A stretch of DNA of 64,000 nt, taken from contig KV908611.1 in assembly GCA_002005505.1 (NCBI GenBank), forward strand, positions 66,861-130,860, read 5' to 3'. This DNA comes from Botryococcus braunii (taxonomy: Eukaryota; Chlorophyta; Trebouxiophyceae). Shown here piece by piece: positions 45,660 to 57,337 of this stretch (its first letter is position 1; every line of letters starts with the position of its first letter). Made by a program: the position numbers and the translations under genes. The notes below the pieces were generated by a model. That model did not search any database, had not been told where the DNA came from, and saw nothing but the letters and a program-made list of their open reading frames with translations.

Positions 45660-48600
45660 ATGATGCCAGCCAACTGTTCAGAGCCCCAGTATGGTATTCC
45701 TGTTTTGTATGAGCTTGGTCATCTGCAGAATTATTTCCACAGTTGTTACCATAATTTCATGACCCATATTGTAGGTGGGCATGGTTTGTGTAGAGAGTTT
45801 CAGACATCCCCCTCTGCCAGTGACCTGATCAGTCCTGAGAGCATGTTTAAGAGAGATGCAGCTCCTCACCTTATTGATAGTGATGCTCATGTTGTTTTGT
45901 TTGTTGATAGTAGTGATAGAGAGGATTCTGTCAGCCAGCTTGTGTCACAGTTGTTGCCAGGAACAAGATTGACTGTGCTCTCTTGTCAAAGCCATTGTGA
46001 GCAGGTGCTGGAAGGGACTACTTCACAGCAGTCACATGAATTACTACTCTCGGCTTCTGTTTTGGCTGCATTGGGTTTATCTTCCACCACTATGTGCACA
46101 CCCCATTGCAATTCCCATACAGGCTTGCCCTTGTTAGTTGTTTGGTACAGTCTGGCTGTCTCGGTGAGAAGAAGAAGCCACTGCCTGCAACCTGTTTTGA
46201 CTCTTTTGTTCAGCTTGACAGTAGACACATTGTGGATGGTCTTGATCTTTCTGGTACTTGTATTGAGTTTGAGGGAACTCTTGCTGGTAGGACTGTCAGG
46301 ATTTTGTTAGACAGTGGAGCTTCTGCAAATTTTATTGATGATAAACTTGTGCATGAGCTTGCCCTTCCCACTGAATCTATGAGTTCACATGTTACTGTGA
46401 GAGTAGCTGATGGCAGAACATCTATGGTAGGACATAGTGTGTCAACTGACCTGACTGTTGGGACATTGGGTTTTAGAGTCACCTGCCTCCCTACTGAGTT
46501 GACTTATTATGATCTTGTCTTGGGCAAACCTTGGCTTACTGCTTTTAACCCAGTTGTAAATTGGAAATTGAATGCTGTGTCCTTGGTTCATGCTGATCAA
46601 ACACATGTACTTTTGGGGTGTCAGAGGTCAGGCATGCCAGAATATGTGATTTCTTCTATGGAAGTAGAAGAGATGGTGAAGTTGGGTGAATCAATCTATG
46701 TTGTTCAATTAAATGCAGTGACTGACAGTCCAGATACCGATGCATATAATGTGCCAGAGTTGGAGGAGCTTTTGCAGGAGTTTCAAGATGTTTTATCTGG
46801 ACTTCCTGAAGGCCTACCCCCTACTCGTGCTGGAGACCACCATATCAGATTGGAGCCGGAGGCAACTCCTCCAGTCTCTCGTATTTACCCACTGTCCGGA
46901 GCTCAGCTGGCTGAACTTCGTGCGCAGTTACAAGAGCTCCTGGAGCGAGGCTTCATCCGCCCATCAACATCCCCTTTTGGTGCACCTATCTTATTTGTCC
47001 CAAAGAAAGATGGTGGCTGGCGTTTGTGCATTGACTATAGAGCCTTGAATAGGATTACTGTTAGGAACCAGCACCCATTGCCTAGAATTGATGAGATGTT
47101 TGAACAACTTCATGGCAGTTGTATCTTTTCTAAACTTGATCTGGCTTCTGGGTATCATCAGATACGTATGCATGAAGACAGTATAGAAAAGACTGCATTT
47201 AAAACTCGTTATGGTCATTATGAATTTACTGTGATGCCTTTTGGGTTGACTAATGCTCCTGCCACCTTTCAGGCTGTAATGAACTCTGTCTTGGCTCCCT
47301 TTCTTGACAGATTTGTGCTAGTGTACCTAGACGATATCCTCATTTATTTTAAATCTGTTGCAGAACATATGGAGCATCTAAGAACTGTCTTGTCAGTGTT
47401 ACGGGAACATAAATTTTATTGTAAAAGGTCTAAGTGTGAATTTGCTGCCAAGCAGGTGGAATACCTTGGGCACCTGTTGACACCGGATGGGATCAAGGTG
47501 GATCCTAGGAAGGTTGCTGCCATTCAGGATTGGCCCACTCCTTGTAATGTGTCACAGTTGAGAGGGTTCCTTGGGTTGACACAATATTATGACACTTTTA
47601 TTGACCATTTTGCAGATGTTGCTTATCCTATGACTGAGTTGCTTAAGAAGGATATGCCTTGGACCTGGGAGGGACCCCAGAGGGAAGCCTTTGTTGCACT
47701 GAAAGATGTTGTTTCTACTCCTCCTTGCCTGTTGATGCCTGATTTAGACAAACCTTTTGTTGTACATGTAGACGCCTCAGGATTTGCTGTTGGAGCTGTA
47801 CTACAGCAGGATCAAGGGAAGGGACTGCAGCCCGTGGCCTTCGAATCCAGGAAATTCCAACCCCCTGAAAGGAAGTTAGCACCCTATGATAGAGAATTGC
47901 TTGCCCTGGTACATGCATTACTGAAGTGGAAGCATTTGTTGCTAGGGGCTAAGTTTACTGTGCACACTGACCAGCAAGCACTTAAGTATTTACTTACTGC
48001 TCCTGTTAGGACTAGTAGACAAGAACGTTGGCTTACTGAGATCATGAGGCTTCATGCCTGACATCAAATATGTTAAAGGGACTGACAACGTTGTTGCAGA
48101 TGCTTTATCCAGGCGTGTTGATTTAGCAGTAATGCATGTCTCCTCTGTTTCTGTCTCGTCCCTCCTACCAGAAATTGCTTTGCTGTGTACTAATGACCCC
48201 ACAGTTACTAAACTGGTGGAAGAAGGTGTTTTGGTGATGAGAGACACTATACCTTATTATGTGCAGTCAGGTCGAGTATTTGTCCCTGATGCAATGAGAG
48301 AGAAGGTATTGAGAGAGTGTCATTCCACCCCCTTTTCTGGACATCTTGGGATTAACAAGATGCATGACTTAGTTTGCAGGAACTTTTGGTGGCCACGGCT
48401 CAACTCGTCAGTCAGGGACTTTTGCAGGTCTTGTGACACCTGCCAGCGCACTAAAGGGACGGGAACTGTACCTTATGGACTGCTCCAGCCACTACCTATT
48501 CCGGATGGACCTTGGCAGAGCGTTTCCCTGGACTTAGTGACTGATTTACCTGTCTGTTGTGGGTTTGATTCTATTGTGGTATTTGTTGATAGGTTTTCTA

Positions 48601-49275
48601 AGTTGTGTGTATTGGCTGCATGCAATAAAACTATCACTGCACCCCAGCTTGCACAACTATTTATTGACAGGGTCTTTGTGAGATTTGGAATGCCTACCTC
48701 AATTGTGAGTGATAGAGATCCTAGGTTCACTAGCCATTTTTGGCAGGCCTTTATGAATATATTAGACTGCCTTAAAGAGTGCCAAATCTAACCTTGCCTC
48801 TGCACAGCAACGGCAGAAGACTTACGCGGATAAGAAGAGACGGGACCATCCTTTTAAGGTGTGGGACCAGGTCTTGCTGGCTGCGAGGAAGAACCAGCTT
48901 GAACCTGGGCTCTCGTCCAAGTTATCAGCTAAGTATTTTGGGCCCTTTGTGATTGCTGCAGCAGTTGGTTCTCGAGCTTTTAGGCTTGTGTTGCCTGAGA
49001 CTGTTAACGTTCATCCTGTATTTCATGTTTCCCAGTTGAAGCCATATGTATCTTCATCTGTACCAGTGACCGTTACTTCACCACCTCCTTTGTATGCAGA
49101 CAGGCGTGGCGGCGTGTACGAAGTGGAGGCCATCATAGCTAAGAAGAGAGTTGGAAAGTCTTGGCGCTACTTAGTCAAATGGAAAGGCTACGATGAGACT
49201 GAGAATACTTGGGAGCCTCTTGCCCATGTTCGCCATCTGGCTGATGACGTGGCAGCTGCCCCTGTCTTCTCCTAA
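45660..49275 (+). pseudogene. Pol of nested gypsy: PR-RT-RNaseH-IN(deleted)-chromodomain
   Basis: A protease with LLDSGASANFID is at about 46,306. RT is intact in the frame ending at 48,061 (LCIDYRALNR; VYLDDILIYF near 47,323), with RNase H (VVHVDASGFA, YDRELLALV, HTDQQAL). A frameshift near 48,060 leads to the integrase zinc finger (H..H..CDTCQRTKG) and core Asp residues (LDLVTDLP, VSDRDPRF). The core then stops at about 48,770 and jumps to AKSNLASAQQRQ, so the catalytic Glu and the rest of the core are deleted. The C-terminal frame (48,859-49,275) has the GPF..I / HPVFHVSQL motif and a chromodomain (YEVEAIIAKKRVG..WRYLVKWKGYDETENTWEP). Gag-pol joining near 45,660-46,200 is also frameshifted. 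Confidence 0.9.
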
Positions 49276-50020
49276 GTCCCACTTGCGGGCATCCCTTGAT
49301 TAAGCCATTTGCGGCTTGAGCCTTTTCCAGCCACTTGCGGCTGATGACCCTTGGAGCTTCAATGCCAGCCAGCTTGGGTTTGGGAGGGAGGGAGGGTGGA
49401 AGGGTCTGGGAGGGGGATTCGTGATTGGGGATTTGCATGCATGTCTCTTGGTTATATGTTTTGCATGGGTTATGTTTCCTTGACCCACGGCTCCACTTTG
49501 TGATGCACTTGCTGTTGCAGTGTAGCTGCAAATTGTAGTTCCGTGCTTGAATAACTTGCTTTGGTATCTTACCCATGAGATACAACATGTGGCAGTTAGT
49601 GTGTCTAGCTTGCTGCTCTAGACAATATGCCTTATGCCCGTTGTTGGAAAGCCACCTCAAGCGAAGGTTGCACTGCGTAGCAGGGTAACTGGACCTAAGG
49701 TTTGGACAAGTGCTAGTCTAATGACTCAACCTTATTGTTTCATCACTGGTGTGAGTGCTGTCTAGGGCGTTCGTCCCCTAAGTTAGAGGATCCGCCTTGC
49801 AGACGATAGTCCTTAGAATGTTAAGGTATTCGAGCATTGAGCAGATGAGTCCCTCGTCTGTGTCGTGCTAAACTTGCTTGTGGATTTCATCCTCTGACTT
49901 GCGTTATGTAGTAACTATAGGAGGTGTGATTGTCTATAGTTACAGTAAGCAGGGTTCGTGATACCCCTGTCTTACGTTTGTGGCCCCATTTGCCATAAAC
50001 ATCATCTCATAGCTTATGCC
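49276..50020 (+). other. 3' untranslated region of nested gypsy
   Basis: About 740 bp with no open frame of note. It includes repeated cacttgcggc and agccttttccagcc phrases right after the stop and a gggagggagggagg run near 49,381. Confidence 0.7.
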
Positions 50021-50033
50021 AAGGGGGAGGGCA
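50021..50033 (+). other. Polypurine tract of nested gypsy
   Basis: aagggggagggca directly before the 3' LTR. Confidence 0.85.
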
Positions 50034-50294
50034 TGTAGCATTTCCTAGGGTATAATGCTCTAGTAGGGTCCTTGGCATAGTGCATGACTTGCCTTGTGAT
50101 CTAGTTCGCAGTACAACCTCGCTCAGGTACTTCGCTCGGTTGCCCGATCACGCGTCTGTGGCAGTACGATATAATTCAATCCACCCTGGGTTTAAGAGTA
50201 CGCTTGCGAATCAATCATGTAACACTCTTTTGTTGCACACCACGAACGTCTCACTGTCTCCTTCTAAACCTCTTCCGCTAAGCTATAGTCTACA
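50034..50294 (+). repeat. 3' LTR of nested gypsy
   Basis: Identical by eye to 44,264-44,524. Followed by the target duplication cctcc. Confidence 0.95.
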
Positions 50295-50299
50295 CCTCC

Positions 50300-53200
50300 A
50301 AACAGCCAGCAGACACAGAATCAAGGGGAGAAGTGAGAGGCACATGCAACTACTGCCACAGGAAAGGCCATTTCTGGAGAGACTGCCGCAAACGCCAAAG
50401 GGATGCAGAGACACAACGCAATGTGGTGGCAGCAGTACAGCAACTTGCTGCCATGTGGCCCCAAGGTCAGTTTCCTGGTGCGCCTCAACCGCCTCCAAGC
50501 GTGCAGCATGCATTCCCAGGCACTGGAGCGTTCCCACTGCTGCACCCTCCTCCAGGACCACCTTCTCCTCCCTCAGAAGGTATGCCATACGTGGTGTCTT
50601 ATAATGTGCTGGATGGCAGTAAACACCAGCAGTCCAAACAGTCGTGGCTTGTGGACAGTGGAGCGTCTGTACATCTTGTGAACAACGTGTCCCTGCTGCA
50701 TGCCCCTACAGTACATGACCACCCTATTCCACTGCTGCTTGCTACATCTGATGCCACTGGGGGCATTGTTGCTACTGGGTCAGTGTGCCTCCTGTCCTCT
50801 CAGCATATTCCAGTGTGGCTGCATCATGTCCAGTGTGTTCCCTCAGCTACCACCAATATTCTCTCAGTATCTGCTGCTCTGCGTGATGGAATCCGGTTCA
50901 GTACAGATAGACTGGGAGCATTCACTGCTGTCTCAGGACCGAGTGGTTGGCAGATGCCTGTGAAACCAGAGAATGGTCTTTATTATATTCACAACTGCCT
51001 CCCAGTAGCACCAGTGAAGGTCCCTTATTCAGTGACAGCTGCCTTGAAGAAGAAATGCTCCAAAGGTCAAAGTCATGACTGTGCCAAGCGTTTCCTGTGG
51101 CACAGCAGATTGGGACACCCAGGAGACCCCTGGATGAAACGCCTGAGCAGTGAGCAACTGGTTATTGGCTTAGACACCTCGATGTCCCCCTGTGAAAATT
51201 GTCCTAAGTACTGTGAAGCGTGCATTGAGGGGAAGCATGCACGTCCCCCATTTGGTGAAAGCTCTAGACCTGCTGAAAAACCCCTTGACAGAATCCACAT
51301 TGACACTGTGGGTCCCATATCACCAGCAGCCATTACTGGGGAACGTTTTTGGGTAACTGTAACTGATGAGGCATCTGGGTGGAAGGCAGTGCTGCCAGTG
51401 AAGTCAAAAGATGTAATTGCAGCTGTTGTCAGAGACCTAATTCTGTATTGGCAAACTGAGAAGGAAACTACAGTGAAGTGCATCCGCAGCGACAGAGGGA
51501 CAGAGTTCTTGAATGCCAAGTTCAAGGAATTCTGTGCATCCCAGGGCACTAAGTTGGAGACATCTGCCCCATATACCCCTCAGCAGAATGGAGTTGCTGA
51601 GAGAGCCAACAGAACCCTCAAGGAGCGCACCAGGACCCTCCTCAATTTTGCTGCAGCAAGCCCTGTTATGTGGAAGGAAGCCCTGGAGACAGCCTGCACC
51701 CTCCTAAATATGGGACCCAGCACAGGCAGGCCCCTATCTCCCTGCGAAATGTTCATGGGATATAAGCCTGATGTATCCCTGCTGCGCACATGGGGATGCC
51801 TTGCATTTGTGCACGTTCCTGACCAGCAGAGGGGGACCTTTGCACCAAAGGCTGTGGCTGGGATGTTCACTGGTTACTCCCCAGTGTCAAAGGCATATCG
51901 TATCTATATGGGAGGGGGGATCTGGAGAGAGAGCAGAGATGTTCAATTTGTGGAACACATTCGGGGAGCTACTAGGGTGGGAATGGCTGTTCTCCCTGAC
52001 CAGCCTCAGCAGTTTTCATACCCTGAAGACTTATCAGGGCAATTGCACAGCAGCAATCCAGTGGTGCCATTGTCACAGCGCAGTATGCAGAACCAGACTG
52101 TCAGCAGCCCATGCTCCAGCAGTAGACCTGACAGCGCCTTCCCAGTACCCTCTGACCAGGCTGCAACTGAGCCTGATAGTCAGGGGAAGCCTTCCCAGGA
52201 GGGGGGCATTCTCATTGTGTCTCCCGAAGCAAGCACGGGAGAGCAGCAGCCGGACCTGGATCAGTCCGGGGCTCTGGACGCCATCCAACGACTGGCGCGA
52301 GGAAGTACAGACAGTGGACAACATCATCAGACTTTAGAGCGAATACAGCAGTCACTGCGTAACCCGCATCCGGCTACTACCATCCTGCCTCCGGACGGAC
52401 TGTCGCGGGCTCAACGCTATGAGCAACGAACTGCGGCTCGAGATATCCTGCTGGCACAGGATAAGGGAGAGAGCTGTGAGCGAGAGGGGAGGACTGAAGG
52501 TGACACAGAGTCACAGGGACCAGGGGAAGCGCAGGAATTGGGGCAGGACACCGAGAGACCTGCTTTACTTGTAAGAGATGAGAGGGGGGCAGTCACTGAT
52601 CAGACTGCAGATGGTCCAAGTGAGCTGAGATGTATGGGTGGGACCTGCTCAGTGCCTGAGAGTAATGTTAGCGATGAGAACTCTATTAGTGATGCCCAAG
52701 GACAATGTGGTGCCAGCCACGCAAGCATGGGCCATGCATGGGAGTGTGCTGCTGGGCCTGCGCCCCAGCGCTCATGTCTAGTGGGCAGCAGACAGAGAGA
52801 GAGAGAGACATGGGCACAGCAGCAAAATAGACCAAGTGCTCATGCCATGCAGAGTGGTCCACGTGTCTGTGAGAGTCCTGACGGGACTGCAAACCGTCAG
52901 CCATGTGAGAGTGTGTCTGAGGAGGTGAATCGGAAGCCAAGACAGTGTGAGAACTCCCCCAATTACAAGAGCTTTCCGAGAGGTACCTGTGTTTGGGAGG
53001 ATGATGTGAGAGAGGCTGGCAGCAAGCTTGAGAGGGCAAGCTGTGAGTCTAAGAGAGAGAAAGAGCAGAGGGAGAGATCTGGATCTTTACCAACAGTTCC
53101 CACGTGCTGTGCGGCGACATTCAGCGAAAGAGTAGTGGATGAGAGTGAGAGTAAGAGTAAGCAAGAGCAGGGGAAGCATACTGGGGTGCGTTTTGGGAAG

Positions 53201-54784
53201 ATCAGTGTGCCCTCAAGTCTCAAGGAGGCACAGCAGTCCCCACAGTGGGAGTACTGGAAGGCTGCAATGCAGGAGGAGCAAAACTCCTTAGATGCCCATG
53301 AGGTGATGGAGTTTGTTCCTAGACCTCGTGGGCACAAAGTTATCCCAGTTCACTGGATTTTTTCAGTGAAAATGGATGCACACGGCAATGTGCTTAGATT
53401 CAAGGCCAGGCTGGTGGCTCAAGGGTGTAGGCAAATTCCAGGAGTGGATGTGATGGAGGTATTTGCTCCCACCAGCAGTTATGGGTCTAGAAGAGCTTTA
53501 CTGTCAGTGGCTGCACAGGAGGGTCTTGAAATTCACCAGGTGGATGTCAAGACTGCTTTCCTAAATGGTGAATTAGAGGAGGAGGTCTATGTCACACAAC
53601 CTCCTGGGTTTGAGAATGGGGATGGGAACACTGTGTGTCGCTTGAAGAAGGCATTGTATGGCCTGAAGCAAGCTCCAAGGGCATGGCATAAGACCCTTAA
53701 TGAGAAGCTACATACCATGGGGTATGAGGTGTGCAAGAGTGATGCTGGGGTCTATGTGAAATGTTCTGTGGATGGAGGGAAATCCTTTGTGCTGATTTAT
53801 GTTGATGATCTATTGATAGTTTCAAAGGGCATGAGTGAGATTGAGAGGGTGAAAGGGTTGCTGAAGCAGGAGTTCACCATCCATGATCTTGGAGAGGTGA
53901 AAGATTTCTTGGGCTGTCAAGTAATGAGAGATAGAGAGAAAGGGTTGATTTCTTTGAGTTGCATCCCAAAGATTGATGCCCTAGTTGAGAAATTTGGGCT
54001 GGATCTGGAGTCTGTGGGGCCTGACACCCCTATGACTAAGGATTTTGTGGCCACACAGCGACCTATGTCTAAGGACAACAGTGCCAGCATTGGAGCTGGG
54101 AGTCCCTTACCTCCAGGTCACAGATATTGTGAACTGGTTGGGTCACTGTTGTACATTGCCAACACCACAAGGCCTGATATTTCCCAGGCTGTGGGAGTGC
54201 TTTCCAGGTATAGGATTACTCCCACCACTGCTCATTGGAATGAAGCCATCAGAGTGTTGAAATATCTGATGGCTACCAGGGATCTTGTGTTAGTACTTGG
54301 AGGGAAGGACACAGAGCTGGAGGGCTTTGTGGATGCAGATTATGGTGGTGATCAGGATCACAGGTTCTCCACTACTGGTTACGTAATTCGGGTGTTTGGA
54401 GGAGCAGTAGTTTGGGGAAGCAAAAAGCAGTCTGCAGTGGCCACATCCACTGTAGAGGCTGAGTTTATGGCGGCAAGTGCAGCTGTCAAAGAGGCAAATT
54501 GGATGAAGGGATTCCTGGAAGAAATTGGGATTTCTCCGTGGATTGTGAAGATCCACTGTGATAATCAGGGATGTATCAATCATCTCAGAAATCCAGTGTT
54601 CTCTAAGCATACCAAGCATATCGCGATCAGCTTCCATTTTGCACGGGAAGCTATTGCATTGGGTCAGGTGGATGTGAAATACGTTCCTTCTGCAAGGAAT
54701 GTAGCAGATATATTCACAAAGCCTTTGACAAGGCAGGTGTTTCAGGGACATCGTGATGCTCTGGGGTTGGCCAAGTTTTTGTGA
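50300..54784 (+). CDS. Copia pol: zinc knuckle-PR-integrase-RT-RNaseH
   Basis: Continues copia gag in frame after the nested element (KQPADTESRGEVRG). The zinc knuckle CNYCHRKGHFWRDC starts at 50,345. Protease: WLVDSGASVHLV (Asp codon 50,654). Integrase: HSRLGHPG, CENCPKYCEAC, then DTVGPI, SDRGTEFLNAKF and QQNGVAERANRTLKER, carrying the D, D and E residues (51,290-51,640). A long hydrophilic linker (52,040-53,200) follows. RT: HWIFSVKMDAHGN, VDVKTAFLNGEL, LYGLKQAPRAW and YVDDLL (53,798). RNase H: VDADYGGDQ, TSTVEAEFMAAS, CDNQGCINH. Stop TGA 54,782. All catalytic motifs look intact, so the machinery would be functional but for the nested insertion. Confidence 0.95.
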   Translation, partial: KQPADTESRGEVRGTCNYCHRKGHFWRDCRKRQRDAETQRNVVAAVQQLAAMWPQGQFPGAPQPPPSVQHAFPGTGAFPLLHPPPGPPSPPSEGMPYVVSYNVLDGSKHQQSKQSWLVDSGASVHLVNNVSLLHAPTVHDHPIPLLLATSDATGGIVATGSVCLLSSQHIPVWLHHVQCVPSATTNILSVSAALRDGIRFSTDRLGAFTAVSGPSGWQMPVKPENGLYYIHNCLPVAPVKVPYSVTAALKKKCSKGQSHDCAKRFLWHSRLGHPGDPWMKRLSSEQLVIGLDTSMSPCENCPKYCEACIEGKHARPPFGESSRPAEKPLDRIHIDTVGPISPAAITGERFWVTVTDEASGWKAVLPVKSKDVIAAVVRDLILYWQTEKETTVKCIRSDRGTEFLNAKFKEFCASQGTKLETSAPYTPQQNGVAERANRTLKERTRTLLNFAAASPVMWKEALETACTLLNMGPSTGRPLSPCEMFMGYKPDVSLLRTWGCLAFVHVPDQQRGTFAPKAVAGMFTGYSPVSKAYRIYMGGGIWRESRDVQFVEHIRGATRVGMAVLPDQPQQFSYPEDLSGQLHSSNPVVPLSQRSMQNQTVSSPCSSSRPDSAFPVPSDQAATEPDSQGKPSQEGGILIVSPEASTGEQQPDLDQSGALDAIQRLARGSTDSGQHHQTLERIQQSLRNPHPATTILPPDGLSRAQRYEQRTAARDILLAQDKGESCEREGRTEGDTESQGPGEAQELGQDTERPALLVRDERGAVTDQTADGPSELRCMGGTCSVPESNVSDENSISDAQGQCGASHASMGHAWECAAGPAPQRSCLVGSRQRERETWAQQQNRPSAHAMQSGPRVCESPDGTANRQPCESVSEEVNRKPRQCENSPNYKSFPRGTCVWEDDVREAGSKLERASCESKREKEQRERSGSLPTVPTCCAATFSERVVDESESKSKQEQGKHTGVRFGKISVPSSLKEAQQSPQWEYWKAAMQEEQNSLDAHEVMEFVPRPRGHKVIPVHWIFSVKMDAHGNVLRFKARLVAQGCRQIPGVDVMEVFAPTSSYGSRRALLSVAAQEGLEIHQVDVKTAFLNGELEEEVYVTQPPGFENGDGNTVCRLKKALYGLKQAPRAWHKTLNEKLHTMGYEVCKSDAGVYVKCSVDGGKSFVLIYVDDLLIVSKGMSEIERVKGLLKQEFTIHDLGEVKDFLGCQVMRDREKGLISLSCIPKIDALVEKFGLDLESVGPDTPMTKDFVATQRPMSKDNSASIGAGSPLPPGHRYCELVGSLLYIANTTRPDISQAVGVLSRYRITPTTAHWNEAIRVLKYLMATRDLVLVLGGKDTELEGFVDADYGGDQDHRFSTTGYVIRVFGGAVVWGSKKQSAVATSTVEAEFMAASAAVKEANWMKGFLEEIGISPWIVKIHCDNQGCINHLRNPVFSKHTKHIAISFHFAREAIALGQVDVKYVPSARNVADIFTKPLTRQVFQGHRDALGLAKFL

Positions 54785-54802
54785 GGAAAAGGCAAGGGGA
54801 AG
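54785..54802 (+). other. Polypurine tract of copia
   Basis: ggaaaaggcaaggggaag lies between the pol stop and the 3' LTR. Confidence 0.85.
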
Positions 54803-55530
54803 TGTTATAATAGTGACAGAACATTTTGGTGCCTTTCCCTCAGAAGAGTAATAGTGGCCAGATCATCGTCAATTACCAGAGAGAGCAGTTAGTAGAATGA
54901 GTAATCAGTGGCAGAACCCAGGAGTTCTGCCAGAACCAATCTAGACCAATTGCACGTTAATAAGAAAGGATTAGATAATCGGACACGGTTTGCTCGAAAG
55001 GCTATATGCTCCTGGCTCGAAGGATTGAGGCACTTGATTGGGACATCAAAAGCACTTCGGGTGTTTGCTACTTTACTGTTGCCAGTCAAGTCTCCTCACT
55101 CACAGACGACACTGCTTCTTTCTCTACGCACAACAAGAGTGTCGCCGGGCTTAACACCCTCGTGCCGGGACATGCAGGTAAACTGCTGTCAAGACATCAT
55201 ATGAACATGAACAATGGTTTAGGAAGGGTCTAGATAAGGTACAATAGAAAGATGTAATTGCTTAGCTCATCGGACATTGGTAATGCAGGCTATCAGTAAC
55301 GTTGTTGATAGGATAGTTCGAGTTGCCGAGTGACGAGAGAGAGCAATAAACATTGTAACACTTGATTGGGACATCAAAAGCACTTCGGGTGTTTGCTACT
55401 TTACTGTTGCCAGTCAAGTCTCCTCACTCACAGACGACACTGCTTGTTTCTCTACGCACAACAAGAGTGTCGCCGGGCTTAACACCCTCGTGCCGGGACA
55501 TGCAGGGAACATTACGCCCAGAATTGTACA
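54803..55530 (+). repeat. 3' LTR of copia
   Basis: 728 bp, matching 42,174-42,901 with about two differences. It carries the same internal duplication (55,031-55,178 and 55,359-55,506). Confidence 0.95.
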
Positions 55531-55725
55531 AAGAAGAAGTTACATCTGTCCAGCCACGAGGGCATGATGAGATGTCCACAACACACACACAAGCCAAAAC
55601 TAGGAAGAACTGACCACAAGAAGTGGCCAAGCGAAGAGCGAAGGCATAACTGAGCAAACGAAAAGGGGAGGGAAGGGGGGATAGGGGGGGGGGGCAGCCA
55701 CAGACGTGGCTGCGGCCAAGTCACC
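55531..55725 (-). mobile_element. LINE 3' end interrupted by copia (minus strand)
   Basis: On the minus strand: ggacatctcatcatgccctc, gtggctggacagatgtaac, then a ttcttc/ttcc tail that is split by the copia insertion (the rest of the tail lies at 42,165-42,173). It is the same terminal hairpin as at 8.5, 28.4 and 63.8 kb. The upstream limit of the LINE is unclear; a G-rich run occurs at 55,660-55,695. Confidence 0.55.
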
Positions 55726-57335
55726 GTAGCCGGCGTAAATCAGCACGAGCCTGGAATGCATCCGAGATAAAGGATTATAGAGAAGGCCCTCGTTTATGCA
55801 CGTGTCAGTGGTTATACTTTTAACTAAAACCGGCCCTCGTTTGTAACGGAACGCGCTCACTGGAGTAGCACATGTACAGCCTGCAGAGCCTGTTCAGGCC
55901 GGCGTTCTTCCCGGAATGCAGTGACGCATATCTTGCGAATGCATCGACCGAGCATTGCACAGTCCAGCATGCTTCCCATTTTGTGTTTCATTGCCCTGCA
56001 CTTGCTCAGGTTCGTGACCGCTAACCACATTTGTTCTTGTCCCCCTCGTGGTCACTACGTTATTTCATTTGGCAAGAGGATCAGGTTGCGGTTGTTAATT
56101 TTATATTTGATGCATTCCAGGCCCGTCAAGCGTGTCAGCGGCGGTGACTTGGCCATTTTTCATTATCCAGTTGTTAGTATGGTTATCTGTGTTATAGCAT
56201 AATATTATTTCAACTAGGTTCTCATACACCGTTGGTTTATCCGTCTGCATCTCATCAGGCCCTTTGCGCTGGGTTGATGTAATATTAATTCTTTCTTATA
56301 AATTAATCCTTTCTTCTTCTGCCCATGAGTAGAATGCGCCGATGCATCAATTTAAATATGCATCGAACAAAGCAGTGCTCAGTCAAAGATGCTTTGGGTA
56401 ATGCACCGATGCATCTTCTGACAAATGCATTGCTCAGGCATTGCTCAGTCCGGCATGCTTTCTGTATTTCAAGTGATGATTGAAAAATGCATGGACCAGG
56501 CATTCCTGCATCCTGGGCCTTGTGCACATCTGCAAAGTATCGGCATGCAGTACAGTATGCCACGTACAGTACTGTCCATCACAAGGTCCTAATTAAGCAA
56601 TTTCACATCTTGGGCCGCGTGCACCCTTGCAACATATCGGAAGGCGAAGTGCAGTACAACAAGCCAAGCTCAAGGGGACCACAGACACTTGGACATTGCA
56701 GCCTGCCACTCTAATTAAAATGTTGAAACCTAGTAAGGGTTGGCAACGGTGCAGCTTGAAGTTCAGGGTGTGCACTTTACTTTTTTTCGATGTACTGCAG
56801 ACCTAATGTTTTCTATAAGGTACATCTTCAGCTCAAGGCGCCAACACGAGTGCTGGACATCAATGCGCGGGGATGGCTCCACTATTTCCAGCTAAAAGCG
56901 CTGTAACATGCGCTTGGTTTTTTAGCATATGGCCTTGGGTTGAGGAGGGTAGGACAGAGAGGGAGGCAGGCACTTCAATGTCTGAACAAGAGGGGGGAGG
57001 GAGCGTTCCACCGGGAAGTTTCTACTGTGCATGGCAGTGCAGTGCATCCATCAGTACAATTCAAGTTGGAAGTGCTTGTCTTTGAAGTGCATTGCTGTCC
57101 AGGCCTAGCTAGGCTGACAGCTAGGCCGACAGCCGACACCTGCAGGCTGCTGTTCCTGGGGTCTGCATATGGCAAACAATTGGAGATGGCAATACACTAG
57201 TGTGCAGCCGAAATTTGAGAGTGTACTTATGGAGTCAATCTGTACAATTATGAGTTGTTTGCATTAGCTCAGCAGCTTGATATGTCTGGTTTAGGTGCCA
57301 CTTGATGCTCATTAGATACATCAGTATGTGTGGAT
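55726..57335. other. Non-coding stretch with short dispersed motifs
   Basis: I see no gene. A phrase like gcat(c/t)g..c.gcattgc.cagtcc.gcatgctt occurs near 55,938 and 56,432, and related gatgcatc motifs near 56,340-56,410, so a decayed small repeat is likely. Open frames are short and match nothing. Confidence 0.5.
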
Positions 57336-57337
57336 CT

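Larger units (their letters stand above)
44264..50294 (+). mobile_element. Nested chromodomain gypsy element, integrase-deleted
   Basis: 6,031 bp inserted in copia gag with the target duplication cctcc (44,259-44,263 and 50,295-50,299). The 261-bp LTRs are identical by eye, so this is the youngest event seen. It carries gag, protease, RT, RNase H, a truncated integrase and a chromodomain, with several frameshifts. Confidence 0.95.
42174..55530 (+). mobile_element. Copia LTR retrotransposon, young, interrupted by a nested gypsy
   Basis: It has 728-bp LTRs at both ends (TGTTATAATAG...TTGTACA) and a 5-bp target duplication aagaa (42,169-42,173 and 55,531-55,535). The half-tRNA-type primer site follows the 5' LTR, and a polypurine tract precedes the 3' LTR. 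The LTRs differ at about two positions by eye. Coding order: unknown 174-aa ORF, gag, then (after the nested insertion) zinc knuckle, protease, integrase, RT and RNase H. Without the 6,036 bp of nested element plus its target duplication, the gag-pol frame runs about 1,750 codons. Confidence 0.95.
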
